In this document: positions 1-5,204 of the stretch, in pieces
Numbering within the stretch: the stretch's first letter is position 1
Layout: the number at the start of each line of letters is the position of its first letter
Assembly: GCA_030670615.1 (NCBI GenBank)
Contig: DAOVBJ010000064.1
Span: 1-5,889 of the forward strand
Reading direction: 5' to 3'
Source of the DNA: Candidatus Bathyarchaeota archaeon
Lineage (GTDB): Archaea > Thermoproteota > Bathyarchaeia > RBG-16-48-13 > GCA-020355125
DNA length: 5,889 bases
The notes under the pieces: generated by a model
The model's input: the letters and a program-made list of their open reading frames with translations, nothing else
The model's database searches: none
Told to the model about the DNA's origin: nothing
Position numbers and translations under genes: made by a program

Positions 1-293
1 ATCTTGAAATTGAGGGCATACCAAAACTACAATTAGTAGGCTTAAATGAAGTTTTCAACGTATCGGTTCAACGAATGCTCTCAATCTCTCAATGGGCGTA
101 TCTACGTATAGAGCTGAAGGGTTTTGAAGCCTTCAACGAAACCTTTACTAAAGGAGTGGCTCATCTCTCTGAGAAGATGAGAGATGCTCATACGGGGATT
201 TTATCCTACAATATGTTGGCAGTTCTCGTCGGAATCATCTTGATGGTGGTTCTGCTGTTCATTTATGGAGGAAGCTTAGGGGTGTTTGTATGA
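1..293 (+). CDS. NuoL/MrpA-type proton-translocating subunit, C-terminal fragment
   Basis: Only the last 96 residues are visible; the reading frame is open from base 3 and continues off the left edge. The fragment has a hydrophilic stretch, then a conserved-looking segment with DAHTGILSYN at about residues 65-74, then one strongly hydrophobic helix at about 75-91 (LAVLVGIILMVVLLF) and a short glycine-rich tail. NuoL-type antiporter subunits end in this way: a linker after the long lateral helix, a motif like R-x-x-QTG-x-x-x-Y, and a final membrane helix. By family knowledge these subunits sit at the distal end of the membrane arm and move protons or sodium ions. The stop overlaps the start of the next subunit by 4 nt, placing it in the same operon. 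No start or catalytic core is visible, so assignment to NuoL, MrpA or a hydrogenase subunit cannot be settled. Confidence 0.82.
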   Translation, partial: LEIEGIPKLQLVGLNEVFNVSVQRMLSISQWAYLRIELKGFEAFNETFTKGVAHLSEKMRDAHTGILSYNMLAVLVGIILMVVLLFIYGGSLGVFV

Positions 294-1774
294 TACCGTA
301 TGCCGCTTTATTAGCAGTGGTCTTTCCCGCTGTCTCAGGATTAGTGATCTTATCTTTGAGGAAGTATGTAAAGGAGTGGGTGGGATGGCTGGCGACAGCT
401 TTGGCTTCCCTCTCCTTCTTCCTACTCCTCAGCATGGCGCCGGGTGTCATTGAGAGTTACAACGCCGGAACGGGGCCACTGGTGTTTGAGTACGCCTGGA
501 TCAAATCCATCAACGTTAACTTCGGTTTCCTCGTTGACGTGGTCAGTCTGCCTATGGGGTTAATCGTATCCATAGTCAGCACCCTCTCATGCTTCTACTC
601 TATTAAGTACATGGAAGGTGAGAGCAATCAACCGGCATACTACGCGTGCTTGTTGGTCTTCATGGCGGGGATGATGGGAGTAATGCTCTCTGTGAACCTC
701 ATACAGTTCTACCTCTTCTGGGAATTGATGCTGCTCCCTTCATACTTCCTCATAACCTTCTGGGGGACCTCGGAGCGGAGGCTGAGCATCGGGTTCAAAT
801 ACTTCATATACACGCACATCGGGGCGCTCTCCATGCTCCTTGGAATACTAGCTATCTACTCCTACACCGAGACCTTCAACTTCGTACAACTACCTGAGAT
901 GGTCGGCGCCATACCTTCAGACATGGTCGGCGTGATTTTTGTTCTGCTCTTGGTAGGGTTCTTCATAAAGATGGCCGTGTTTCCGTTCCACACGTGGCTT
1001 CCCGACGCCCATTCGGAGGCTCCAACGCCCATAAGTGCCATGTTGTCCGGGGTCATGGTCAAATGCGGCGCATATGGCTTGGCACGACTTCTTTTATATT
1101 CCTTCAGCCAAACCTTTCTTTACATCTCGGACGTTCTGGCCATCTTAGGCGTCATCACCATGGTCTATGGTGGGCTCATGGCCTTAGCTCAGACTGACAT
1201 CAAGCGGCTCTTAGCCTACTCAAGCATCAGCCAGTTAGGCTACGTTCTCTTCGGTCTTGGAACGGCCTCTACCCTCGGCATAACCGGGGGCCTGTTACAC
1301 ATAGTTAACCACGCCATCAGTAAGAGCCTCCTCTTTATGTGCGTTGGTTTGATCATGCATCAGACAGGAACCCGTGACATTAAACAATTGGGGGGCCTCA
1401 TGGCCAAGATGCCGATAACGAGTGTAACGTTTATGATAGGTGCTTTCAGCCTGATCGGAATCCCGCCACTAAACGGGTTTTGGAGCGAGTGGATGATCTT
1501 TGGCGGGGGCCTCGCCTCAGGAAAAATTTTGATCACGCTCCTCGGTGTGGTCAGCACAATCTTAACGGCTGGCTACTACCTCTGGTTCATCTGGAGAGTC
1601 TTCTTTGGAAGTGTCCCAGCGACGTTACATGAGGTACAGGACCCTCCCCGGCAACAGCTTGTTGCTGTAGTCATACTGGCCACCCTCAGCTTAGTGTGGG
1701 GCGTGTTTCCCGGTCTGATGCTGACGTTTATTAAACCTGCCGCTGACTTCTTGTCAGGCTTTACCGGTGGTTAG
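290..1774 (+). CDS. NuoM-like proton-conducting antiporter subunit
   Basis: This 494-residue, roughly 14-helix integral membrane protein belongs to the proton-conducting transporter family (NuoL/M/N, MrpA/D, MbhH), and its length matches NuoM. The conserved ion-path residues are all in place: Glu145 in FWELML (TM5), Lys227 in FFIKMAVFPFHTWLPDAHSE (TM7), Lys258 in LSGVMVKCGAYG (TM8) and Glu400 in GFWSEWMIF (TM12). Against E. coli NuoM Glu144, Lys234, Lys265 and Glu407 the last three share the same -7 offset. Other family motifs are QTDIKRLLAYSSISQLGY (301-318) and NHAISKSLLFM (340-350). The glutamate rather than lysine in TM12 favours NuoM over NuoL or NuoN. The ATG overlaps the upstream stop (ATGA), with AGGGGTG at 278-284 as ribosome binding site. 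It probably couples redox chemistry in an unseen peripheral arm to ion transport across the cytoplasmic membrane. The exact parent complex is uncertain. Confidence 0.93.
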   Translation: MIPYAALLAVVFPAVSGLVILSLRKYVKEWVGWLATALASLSFFLLLSMAPGVIESYNAGTGPLVFEYAWIKSINVNFGFLVDVVSLPMGLIVSIVSTLSCFYSIKYMEGESNQPAYYACLLVFMAGMMGVMLSVNLIQFYLFWELMLLPSYFLITFWGTSERRLSIGFKYFIYTHIGALSMLLGILAIYSYTETFNFVQLPEMVGAIPSDMVGVIFVLLLVGFFIKMAVFPFHTWLPDAHSEAPTPISAMLSGVMVKCGAYGLARLLLYSFSQTFLYISDVLAILGVITMVYGGLMALAQTDIKRLLAYSSISQLGYVLFGLGTASTLGITGGLLHIVNHAISKSLLFMCVGLIMHQTGTRDIKQLGGLMAKMPITSVTFMIGAFSLIGIPPLNGFWSEWMIFGGGLASGKILITLLGVVSTILTAGYYLWFIWRVFFGSVPATLHEVQDPPRQQLVAVVILATLSLVWGVFPGLMLTFIKPAADFLSGFTGG

Positions 1775-1779
1775 CCCTG

Positions 1780-2019
1780 ATGGATTTGCTGGCCCCTCTT
1801 CTCATAGTTGCTTCAATCGCCTTGGCGGTCCTCATGATGAAGGTGACAGATCTCTTGCGTGCGGTTATCTGTTTATGCGGGATCTGTATCCTCGTTGAGG
1901 GGCTTTTTAGCTTGTTACATGTGGCCTCCATCATGATTTTCCAGATCCTCGTCTATGCGGGAGCCACCGTCACCCTTTCGTTGTCAGCCATCATGTTCAC
2001 ACGGAGGCGAGATGGTTGA
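1780..2019 (+). CDS. NuoJ N-terminal-half / MbhD-like small membrane subunit
   Basis: A 79-residue protein with three predicted membrane helices (about 4-20, 27-46 and 50-73). The stretch KVTDLLRAVICL (21-32) resembles the DLL-A-I motif of MbhD and the MrpA C-terminal domain. FQILVYAGATVTLSL (54-68) resembles the third helix of NuoJ, where a V-Y-x-GA motif forms the pi-bulge used in proton coupling. NuoJ is normally 160-200 residues, so this is about half. In membrane-bound hydrogenase (Mbh), MbhD and MbhE together replace one NuoJ, and the next gene fits the second half. The ATG lies 5 nt after the NuoM stop, with GGTGG at 1766-1770. The stop is shared with the next start (TTGA). An odd feature is a C-x-C-x-x-C cluster (Cys31, 33, 36) inside the second helix. 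The fold family is well supported; the choice between NuoJ and MbhD naming is not. Confidence 0.78.
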   Translation: MDLLAPLLIVASIALAVLMMKVTDLLRAVICLCGICILVEGLFSLLHVASIMIFQILVYAGATVTLSLSAIMFTRRRDG

Positions 2020-2282
2020 GAGGGAGCCGCCTGAGACGCTTCGCCTCCATGGCTGCCGCGACATTATTCTTTATTTTGCTCAGCCATGACAGTCAGGGGT
2101 TCTCAGTCTTCAAATGCACTCCATCAGAGAGGGAGAAAACGCTGATTCCAGTCGATACGGATGTTGGCTACGGCTTGAGCAAAGTCCTCTGGAGAAACTG
2201 TCAACTGGACGTACTCTTGCTCGTCACGACGGAGTCAAGTTGCTCGTGTATGCTACAGCATGAATGGAGCGGAGAGGCTTGA
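2016..2282 (+). CDS. NuoJ C-terminal-half / MbhE-like small membrane subunit
   Basis: An 88-residue protein starting with TTG at 2016, which overlaps the previous stop as TTGA and sits 8 nt after a strong GGAGG (2003-2007). It has a basic N-terminus, one helix at about 9-23 (FASMAAATLFFILLS), a polar middle, then VGYGLSKVLWRN (50-61) followed by LDVLLLV (64-70). The pattern x-LW-x-x-x-x-LD-x-LL resembles the region before the last helix of MbhE and the end of NuoJ, so this is plausibly the other half of a split NuoJ. The match is weak. The expected last helix is interrupted by a polar, cysteine-containing stretch (TTESSCSC, 71-78). The reading frame is supported by 4-nt overlaps at both ends. 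An ATG at 2012 in another frame has a closer GGAGG, but its frame stops after 25 codons. Sequence decay or a base error in the distal third is possible. Confidence 0.6.
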   Translation: MRGSRLRRFASMAAATLFFILLSHDSQGFSVFKCTPSEREKTLIPVDTDVGYGLSKVLWRNCQLDVLLLVTTESSCSCMLQHEWSGEA

Positions 2283-2590
2283 TCTCGTTAACGTACTACT
2301 TGGCTTGCTCAGCGATCCTGTTCCTCATTGGTATCTACGGTCTCATCGTTAAACGGAACATGGTGCTCTTGATAACCTTGGAGCTTATGATGAATGTCAT
2401 GAACTTGGCTTTCAACGACTTCTCACGCCATGGGGCCACTGGGTTCACTGATCCACTTGCCCATGCCTTCGCCATCGTTTCAATGGGGATCGGCGGATGC
2501 ATAATAGCTCTTGGACTGACCATTACTCTTCACGTATACCGGCACTACAACACCTTGGATGTCAGGAAGTTGAGGAGGCTCCAAAGCTAG
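2279..2590 (+). CDS. NuoK/MrpC-like membrane subunit
   Basis: A three-helix protein of 103 residues from TTG 2279, the usual NuoK/MrpC size. I chose this start because TTG overlaps the upstream stop (TTGA), GGAG (2266-2269) lies 9 nt upstream, and the resulting N-terminus matches the compact N-terminus of the family. ATG 2264 would add five residues. From the TTG, Glu35 lies in TLELMMNVMNL, the position of the conserved NuoK glutamate in helix 2. The third helix follows DPLAHAFAIVSMGIG and the tail has HYNTLDVRKL, both close to the MrpC/MbhG pattern (DPL-x-QAL... then E-YGTLDV). The second NuoK helix-3 glutamate is replaced by glycine, as expected for the MrpC branch. It links the antiporter-like subunits inside the membrane arm and is followed without a gap by a MrpD-like gene, as in Mrp operons (C-D). 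Confidence 0.88.
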   Translation: MISLTYYLACSAILFLIGIYGLIVKRNMVLLITLELMMNVMNLAFNDFSRHGATGFTDPLAHAFAIVSMGIGGCIIALGLTITLHVYRHYNTLDVRKLRRLQS

Positions 2591-4084
2591 ATGTTCACTT
2601 CTCTCGTGGATGCGCTGTTGTTATTCACAGTCACAACGCCGGGACTTGGGCTACTGGCTCATAAACTTAACTGGAAAAGGCTTGTGGAGACTCATGCTAC
2701 CCTGGGATTCATCGTAGCCCTCATCTTCCTAACGGACATATACCGCGAAGTTTCTGCTAATGGCATCCTAGTGATCGTCTCAGACTTCCCTCCTAACTCC
2801 CCTATAGGCGTCTGTCTGGAGGTCGATGCGTTAAGCGTGTTCATGGCCGCGGTCTACGTCCTAATCGGATTTATCGTCACCGTCTATTCAATACAAGATC
2901 TGGACGGAGATACCGGGGTTCCCGGCTATTTCGCCCTTCTCCTCGGCATAACCGCGGGCATGATCGGGGTGGTCGTCGCGGGAGACCTCTTCACCCTCTT
3001 CCTCTTCTGGGAGATCATGTGTGTCTGCAGCTATGCCTTGGTAGCCTTTCGAAAGGAACACTGGGCACCCGTCGAAGCGGGGTTCAAATATCTGATTATG
3101 AGCGGCGTCGGGAGTTTAACCACTCTCTTTGCCATGACCCTCCTCTATGGTATGACGGGAACGCTCAACATGGCCCTTCTGTCCAAGGCATTATCGGGGT
3201 TAGTGGGTGGTCCGTGGATTTACTTGGCCTTAACCCTGTTCATCGTCGGATTCGGCTTACAGGCTGGAATGGTTCCCTTCCACACCTGGCTTCCCGACGC
3301 ACACTCAGCCGCACCTGCTCCAGTGAGCGCCATATTATCGGGGGCGATGGTGATGACGGGGATTTACGGCCTCATCCGGATTCTCTTTCTCCTCTTTACG
3401 CCCTTCTTGGGGGCTTGGCGGATGATTATGAGCGTATTCGATGTCCTCACAATGTTCACCGGAAACCTTATGGCTCTCTTGCAGGACGATGTGAAGAGGC
3501 TTCTGGCCTTCAGCACCATAGCAAACGTCGGCTACATCCTCTTGGGCCTCGCAACCAGTAGCTTACTGGGGTTAACGGGCAGCCTCTTCCAGATCTTGAA
3601 CCACGCCATCGTTAAGGTCCTCCTCTTCCTCTGCACCGGAGCCTTCCACCGTCAAGCAAAGACAAGAAGCCTCCAAGAACTCGCAGGGATAAAACGGAGA
3701 ATGCCGGTGACCAGCACACTGTTTATCTTGGGCATCATCGCCCTAGCAGGCATCCCTCCCCTGAACATCTTTTGGAGCGAGTGGGCGATTTTAATTGCCA
3801 GTGTAGAAGAGGGAATGTTGACGTTCTCAATCGTGATGATTGCTAACTTAGTTCTTTCAGTCGCCTACTGTCTCCGCGTGATCCAGACGATCTTACTGAA
3901 AGAAGAGACATCGTTGTCGAAGAAGGCGTCCGAGGCTCCTGCGTTGATACTGCTACCAATATTCGTGCTTGGGGCGCTTTGCATCGCAATAGGCGTGTAT
4001 CCAGGCCCATTTCGCGTCGTAGCAGAGGAGGCTGCCCAAGCGGCGTTAAACATCCAAGCATACGTTCAAGCGGTTTTAGGCTGA
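2591..4084 (+). CDS. MrpD/NuoN-type antiporter-like subunit with central lysines missing
   Basis: This 497-residue, roughly 14-helix member of the NuoL/M/N-MrpD family is the last gene of the operon. Family signatures are FWEIMCVCSYALV (139-151, Glu141), VPFHTWLPDAHSAAPAPVSA (228-247), DDVKRLLAFSTIANVGY (299-315), NHAIVKVLLFL (337-347) and NIFWSEWAIL (392-401, Glu397). The TM7 lysine position reads GFGLQAGMVPF, giving Gln224. The TM8 lysine position reads LSGAMVMTGIYG, giving Met255. The TM5 and TM12 acidic residues remain. By family knowledge the two lysines are central to proton relay, so ion transport through this subunit may be altered or lost, although it could still be structural. The ATG directly follows the upstream TAG, with GGAGG at 2574-2578 at a fairly long 12-nt spacing. 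Position after a MrpC-like gene supports a MrpD/MbhH assignment over NuoN. Confidence 0.92.
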   Translation: MFTSLVDALLLFTVTTPGLGLLAHKLNWKRLVETHATLGFIVALIFLTDIYREVSANGILVIVSDFPPNSPIGVCLEVDALSVFMAAVYVLIGFIVTVYSIQDLDGDTGVPGYFALLLGITAGMIGVVVAGDLFTLFLFWEIMCVCSYALVAFRKEHWAPVEAGFKYLIMSGVGSLTTLFAMTLLYGMTGTLNMALLSKALSGLVGGPWIYLALTLFIVGFGLQAGMVPFHTWLPDAHSAAPAPVSAILSGAMVMTGIYGLIRILFLLFTPFLGAWRMIMSVFDVLTMFTGNLMALLQDDVKRLLAFSTIANVGYILLGLATSSLLGLTGSLFQILNHAIVKVLLFLCTGAFHRQAKTRSLQELAGIKRRMPVTSTLFILGIIALAGIPPLNIFWSEWAILIASVEEGMLTFSIVMIANLVLSVAYCLRVIQTILLKEETSLSKKASEAPALILLPIFVLGALCIAIGVYPGPFRVVAEEAAQAALNIQAYVQAVLG

Positions 4085-4218
4085 GTGCTGAACACTGCCC
4101 CAACGATGCTCTGGACAAGATTATATTTCACTCTTTAAAAAGAGAAAAGAAGCGAAGGCCAATCTCTGTTAGAGACGTCAAAGAGGCTGAGGGCCTTGTT
4201 CGTGCTCACACATTATAG
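4085..4218 (+). pseudogene. possible coding remnant after the operon
   Basis: One frame stays open across the end of the operon and stops at 4216-4218. Its product (for example DALDKIIFHSLKREKKRRP, then ISVRDVKEAEGLVRAHTL) has a plausible composition for a small basic protein. No ATG, GTG or TTG lies in frame between the operon stop and this segment. The only near-start is CTG at 4081, which overlaps the antiporter stop as CTGA. It may be the tail of a lost gene, a CTG-initiated small protein, or chance. I do not recognise a family. Confidence 0.22.
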
Positions 4219-4225
4219 AAGCGGC

Positions 4226-4237
4226 ACGCGCGCGCGT
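4226..4237. repeat. alternating CG palindrome, block 1
   Basis: ACGCGCGCGCGT is a perfect 12-bp palindrome in AT-rich DNA, 7 bp after the stop of the possible remnant. It is one of four similar blocks in the accessory half of the window. Confidence 0.7.
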
Positions 4238-4466
4238 AAAAAAACATGTATTTACCTTAATCACCATGCAAATAAGCCCAAAACAGCCTTCTTTTCGTTA
4301 AATCATTGAAAAACGGCTTGTAGAGAATCCCATGCAACCCGTACTAATATTCACCAATGTTACATTGTTTTTCTACAAAAAGAATATTCCCTAGAACACG
4401 AAAGGGGGGTAAATTCAAGTGCCTTTTGATAAAAGAAAGGTGTCTACAAGTCTTAAACGATAAATC

Positions 4467-4475
4467 GTATATACT
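4467..4475 (+). promoter_or_regulatory. TATA-like promoter element
   Basis: GTATATACT contains TATATA at 4468-4473. An archaeal TATA box here would place transcription start near 4495, about 14 nt before the GTG of the small regulator. That fits a short leader, and no strong Shine-Dalgarno sequence is visible before that GTG. Confidence 0.45.
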
Positions 4476-4508
4476 TTGGATAGATAGATATTTCCTTGTT
4501 GTTGTGAA

Positions 4509-4709
4509 GTGCCTTCAAATATTCAGTTCAGAACCACCGAGAAAACGGACAACTCTATCAAGTATCTCTTCGACCTATTAGGGGTTAAAGGTAAATCTGC
4601 AAGCGAGACATGGCGTAACTTCATCAAATTAACCCGTGAATACGTGGTTAATACAGAAACAGAAAAAATGAATTACCAGAGACCAGAAATCCAAGAGCGC
4701 GCGCGCTAA
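4509..4709 (+). CDS. small ribbon-helix-helix-like DNA-binding protein
   Basis: A 66-residue protein starting with GTG; an in-frame TAG at 4485 leaves no ATG, GTG or TTG further upstream. It reads as a short strand (NIQFRT, 4-9), a helix with NSIKYLFDLLGV (15-26), a GKS turn, and a second helix with ASETWRNFIKLTREYVV (31-47). This strand-helix-helix layout, with an arginine in the strand and a G-x-x-x-S turn, is that of CopG/Arc-type ribbon-helix-helix proteins, which bind operators as dimers and often regulate themselves. The tail is charged and ends in ERAR, encoded by a CG block. It stands alone between the operon and the convergent minus-strand genes, and palindromes lie just downstream. 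Small archaeal proteins of this kind are common on plasmids and viruses, but nothing else mobile is nearby. Family assignment is by pattern only. Confidence 0.55.
   Translation: MPSNIQFRTTEKTDNSIKYLFDLLGVKGKSASETWRNFIKLTREYVVNTETEKMNYQRPEIQERAR
4696..4707. repeat. alternating CG palindrome, block 2
   Basis: AGCGCGCGCGCT is a perfect 12-bp palindrome covering the last codons and first stop base of the ribbon-helix-helix-like gene. With block 1 it brackets the segment containing that gene. Confidence 0.7.
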
Positions 4710-4716
4710 TTAATGG

Positions 4717-4726
4717 TAGCTAGCTA
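4717..4726. repeat. palindrome TAGCTAGCTA
   Basis: This perfect 10-bp palindrome lies 7 bp after the small regulator's stop codon. It shares the TAGCTA core with the palindrome at 4807-4816, and the pair could be protein-binding sites. No function is shown. Confidence 0.4.
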
Positions 4727-4741
4727 TAGAAGTGTTTAGGG

Positions 4742-4800
4742 TTGTAAAGCCAATTAGATTTTACAAGTTACTCCTTAAACTTATAGAAAAAGTGTAAAAT
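4742..4800. repeat. nested TTGTAAA / TTTACAA inverted repeats
   Basis: TTGTAAA (4742-4748) is mirrored by TTTACAA (4760-4766). ATTTTACA (4758-4765) is also mirrored by TGTAAAAT (4793-4800). The shared middle arm could pair with either partner, which might suit an operator cluster or weak alternative hairpins. High AT content makes chance matches possible. Confidence 0.3.
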
Positions 4801-4806
4801 AGCGAA

Positions 4807-4816
4807 TCTAGCTAGA
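4807..4816. repeat. palindrome TCTAGCTAGA
   Basis: A perfect 10-bp palindrome 90 bp from the related TAGCTAGCTA, in the gap between the convergent small regulator and winged-helix genes. Confidence 0.4.
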
Positions 4817-4827
4817 AGCCATAAATG

Positions 4828-4871
4828 AAAAAAGGGCCCGAAAAACACGCTCCAGCACGTGCTTTTCGGGC
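4828..4871 (-). terminator. hairpin plus T-tract terminator for the minus-strand operon
   Basis: Bases 4836-4849 pair with 4858-4871 in a 14-bp stem around an 8-nt loop. The single non-Watson-Crick pair (4845/4862) becomes a G-U wobble on the minus strand. On that strand the stem is followed by CC and then six T (4833-4828). It lies about 53 nt after the stop of the winged-helix gene, as expected for a 3' end. Most archaeal termination needs only T-runs, so the strong bacterial-like hairpin is notable and may also protect or process the RNA. Confidence 0.72.
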
Positions 4872-4877
4872 TAAGAC

Positions 4878-4899
4878 CCGCGAGGTCCCACACTCGCGG
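4878..4899. other. GC-rich hairpin next to the terminator
   Basis: CCGCGAG (4878-4884) pairs perfectly with CTCGCGG (4893-4899) around an 8-nt loop. It sits 6 bp from the terminator stem, and a short AACC-ATG-GGTT inverted repeat (4901-4911) follows. The cluster forms a compact structured 3' region of the minus-strand transcript. No known RNA family was recognised. Confidence 0.5.
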
Positions 4900-4924
4900 A
4901 AACCATGGGTTGGGCTTTAGTCCG

Positions 4925-5200
4925 CTAAACATCGAACATAAGTAACTTAGTAAAATTATCGTATCGGCTGAGGGCTTCCATTCCGCTCTCCGTGATAAAA
5001 AAGCGAGAGCGGGAACCCATGCGCTTCGATGATATTAGTCCCCTCTGCTCCAATAAATCCAATGCAATTATCATACGATCCCACGCGAGATTAGACCGAT
5101 ACATTATCCGTGTGGGCTTATCCTCTTCAATTATGGCCTTCAAGACATCCATCACAATTTGAAGGCGACCTCTATGTTTAACGCCGAAGAAGCTAGGCAT
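4925..5200 (-). CDS. winged helix-turn-helix transcriptional regulator (HTH_45-like)
   Basis: A 91-residue protein from ATG 5200. I prefer this start because GGGGTGA (5211-5205) lies at ideal distance; ATG 5218 would give 97 residues but has no ribosome binding site. Visible layout: helix with GRLQIVMDVLKAI (11-23), turn helix with PTRIMYRSNLAW (29-40), recognition helix with DRMIIALDLLEQRGLI (41-56), a basic wing (SSKRMGSRSRFFIT, 57-70) and a C-terminal helix with ESGMEALSRY (71-80). The pattern TRIMYRSNL...L-x-x-RGLI...ITE-G matches archaeal HTH_45-type regulators related to COG3432, which are small, usually dimeric and often act on neighbouring genes. The ribosome binding site overlaps the stop of the upstream secreted-protein gene, so the two are translationally coupled. 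Its targets are unknown; its own operon is a reasonable first guess. Confidence 0.82.
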   Translation of the reverse strand: MPSFFGVKHRGRLQIVMDVLKAIIEEDKPTRIMYRSNLAWDRMIIALDLLEQRGLISSKRMGSRSRFFITESGMEALSRYDNFTKLLMFDV

Positions 5201-5204
5201 CTCT

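Larger units (their letters stand above)
4085..4508 (+). other. AT-rich intergenic region between operon and small regulator
   Basis: This 424-bp stretch holds the possible coding remnant, one CG block at 4226-4237, A- and T-runs, and the TATA-like element of the next gene. A 14-codon frame (4419-4463) begins with GTG 8 nt after a GGGGGGT run. A weak CTCTTT/AAAGAG inverted repeat (4131-4144) lacks a following T-tract. I see no convincing hairpin-type terminator for the operon; an archaeal T-run terminator near 4366-4373 is possible but weak. No RNA gene was recognised. Confidence 0.5.

Noticed and set aside
2012..2089. ATG at 2012 with close GGAGG as start of the second NuoJ half
   Set aside because: Its frame ends after 25 codons without a membrane helix. 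TTG 2016, which overlaps the upstream stop, gives the hydrophobic protein.
2279..2590. Loss of the second conserved NuoK glutamate as an anomaly
   Set aside because: The DPL...HYNTLDV pattern places the protein in the MrpC/MbhG branch, where that glutamate is normally absent.
3019..3561. 180-codon plus-strand frame inside the second antiporter gene
   Set aside because: It lies wholly within the well-conserved membrane protein in another frame, and its product is low in hydrophobics with no recognisable motif.
3843..4118. 91-codon minus-strand frame over the end of the antiporter gene
   Set aside because: It is antisense to conserved coding sequence, has unlikely composition, and no ribosome binding site supports it.
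4417..4515. AAGTGCCTT direct repeat (4417-4425 and 4507-4515)
   Set aside because: It is only 9 bp, with diverged flanks and no sign of an insertion between the copies, so chance is sufficient.
4357..4581. 74-codon plus-strand frame overlapping the small regulator
   Set aside because: It conflicts with the better-supported ribbon-helix-helix frame, crosses the TATA-like element, and has a patchy composition without family motifs.
4836..4911. tRNA-like cluster of GC stems
   Set aside because: No T-loop GGTTC-A-type motif, anticodon arm or acceptor pairing on either strand. The strongest stem is followed by a T-tract on the minus strand and fits a terminator.
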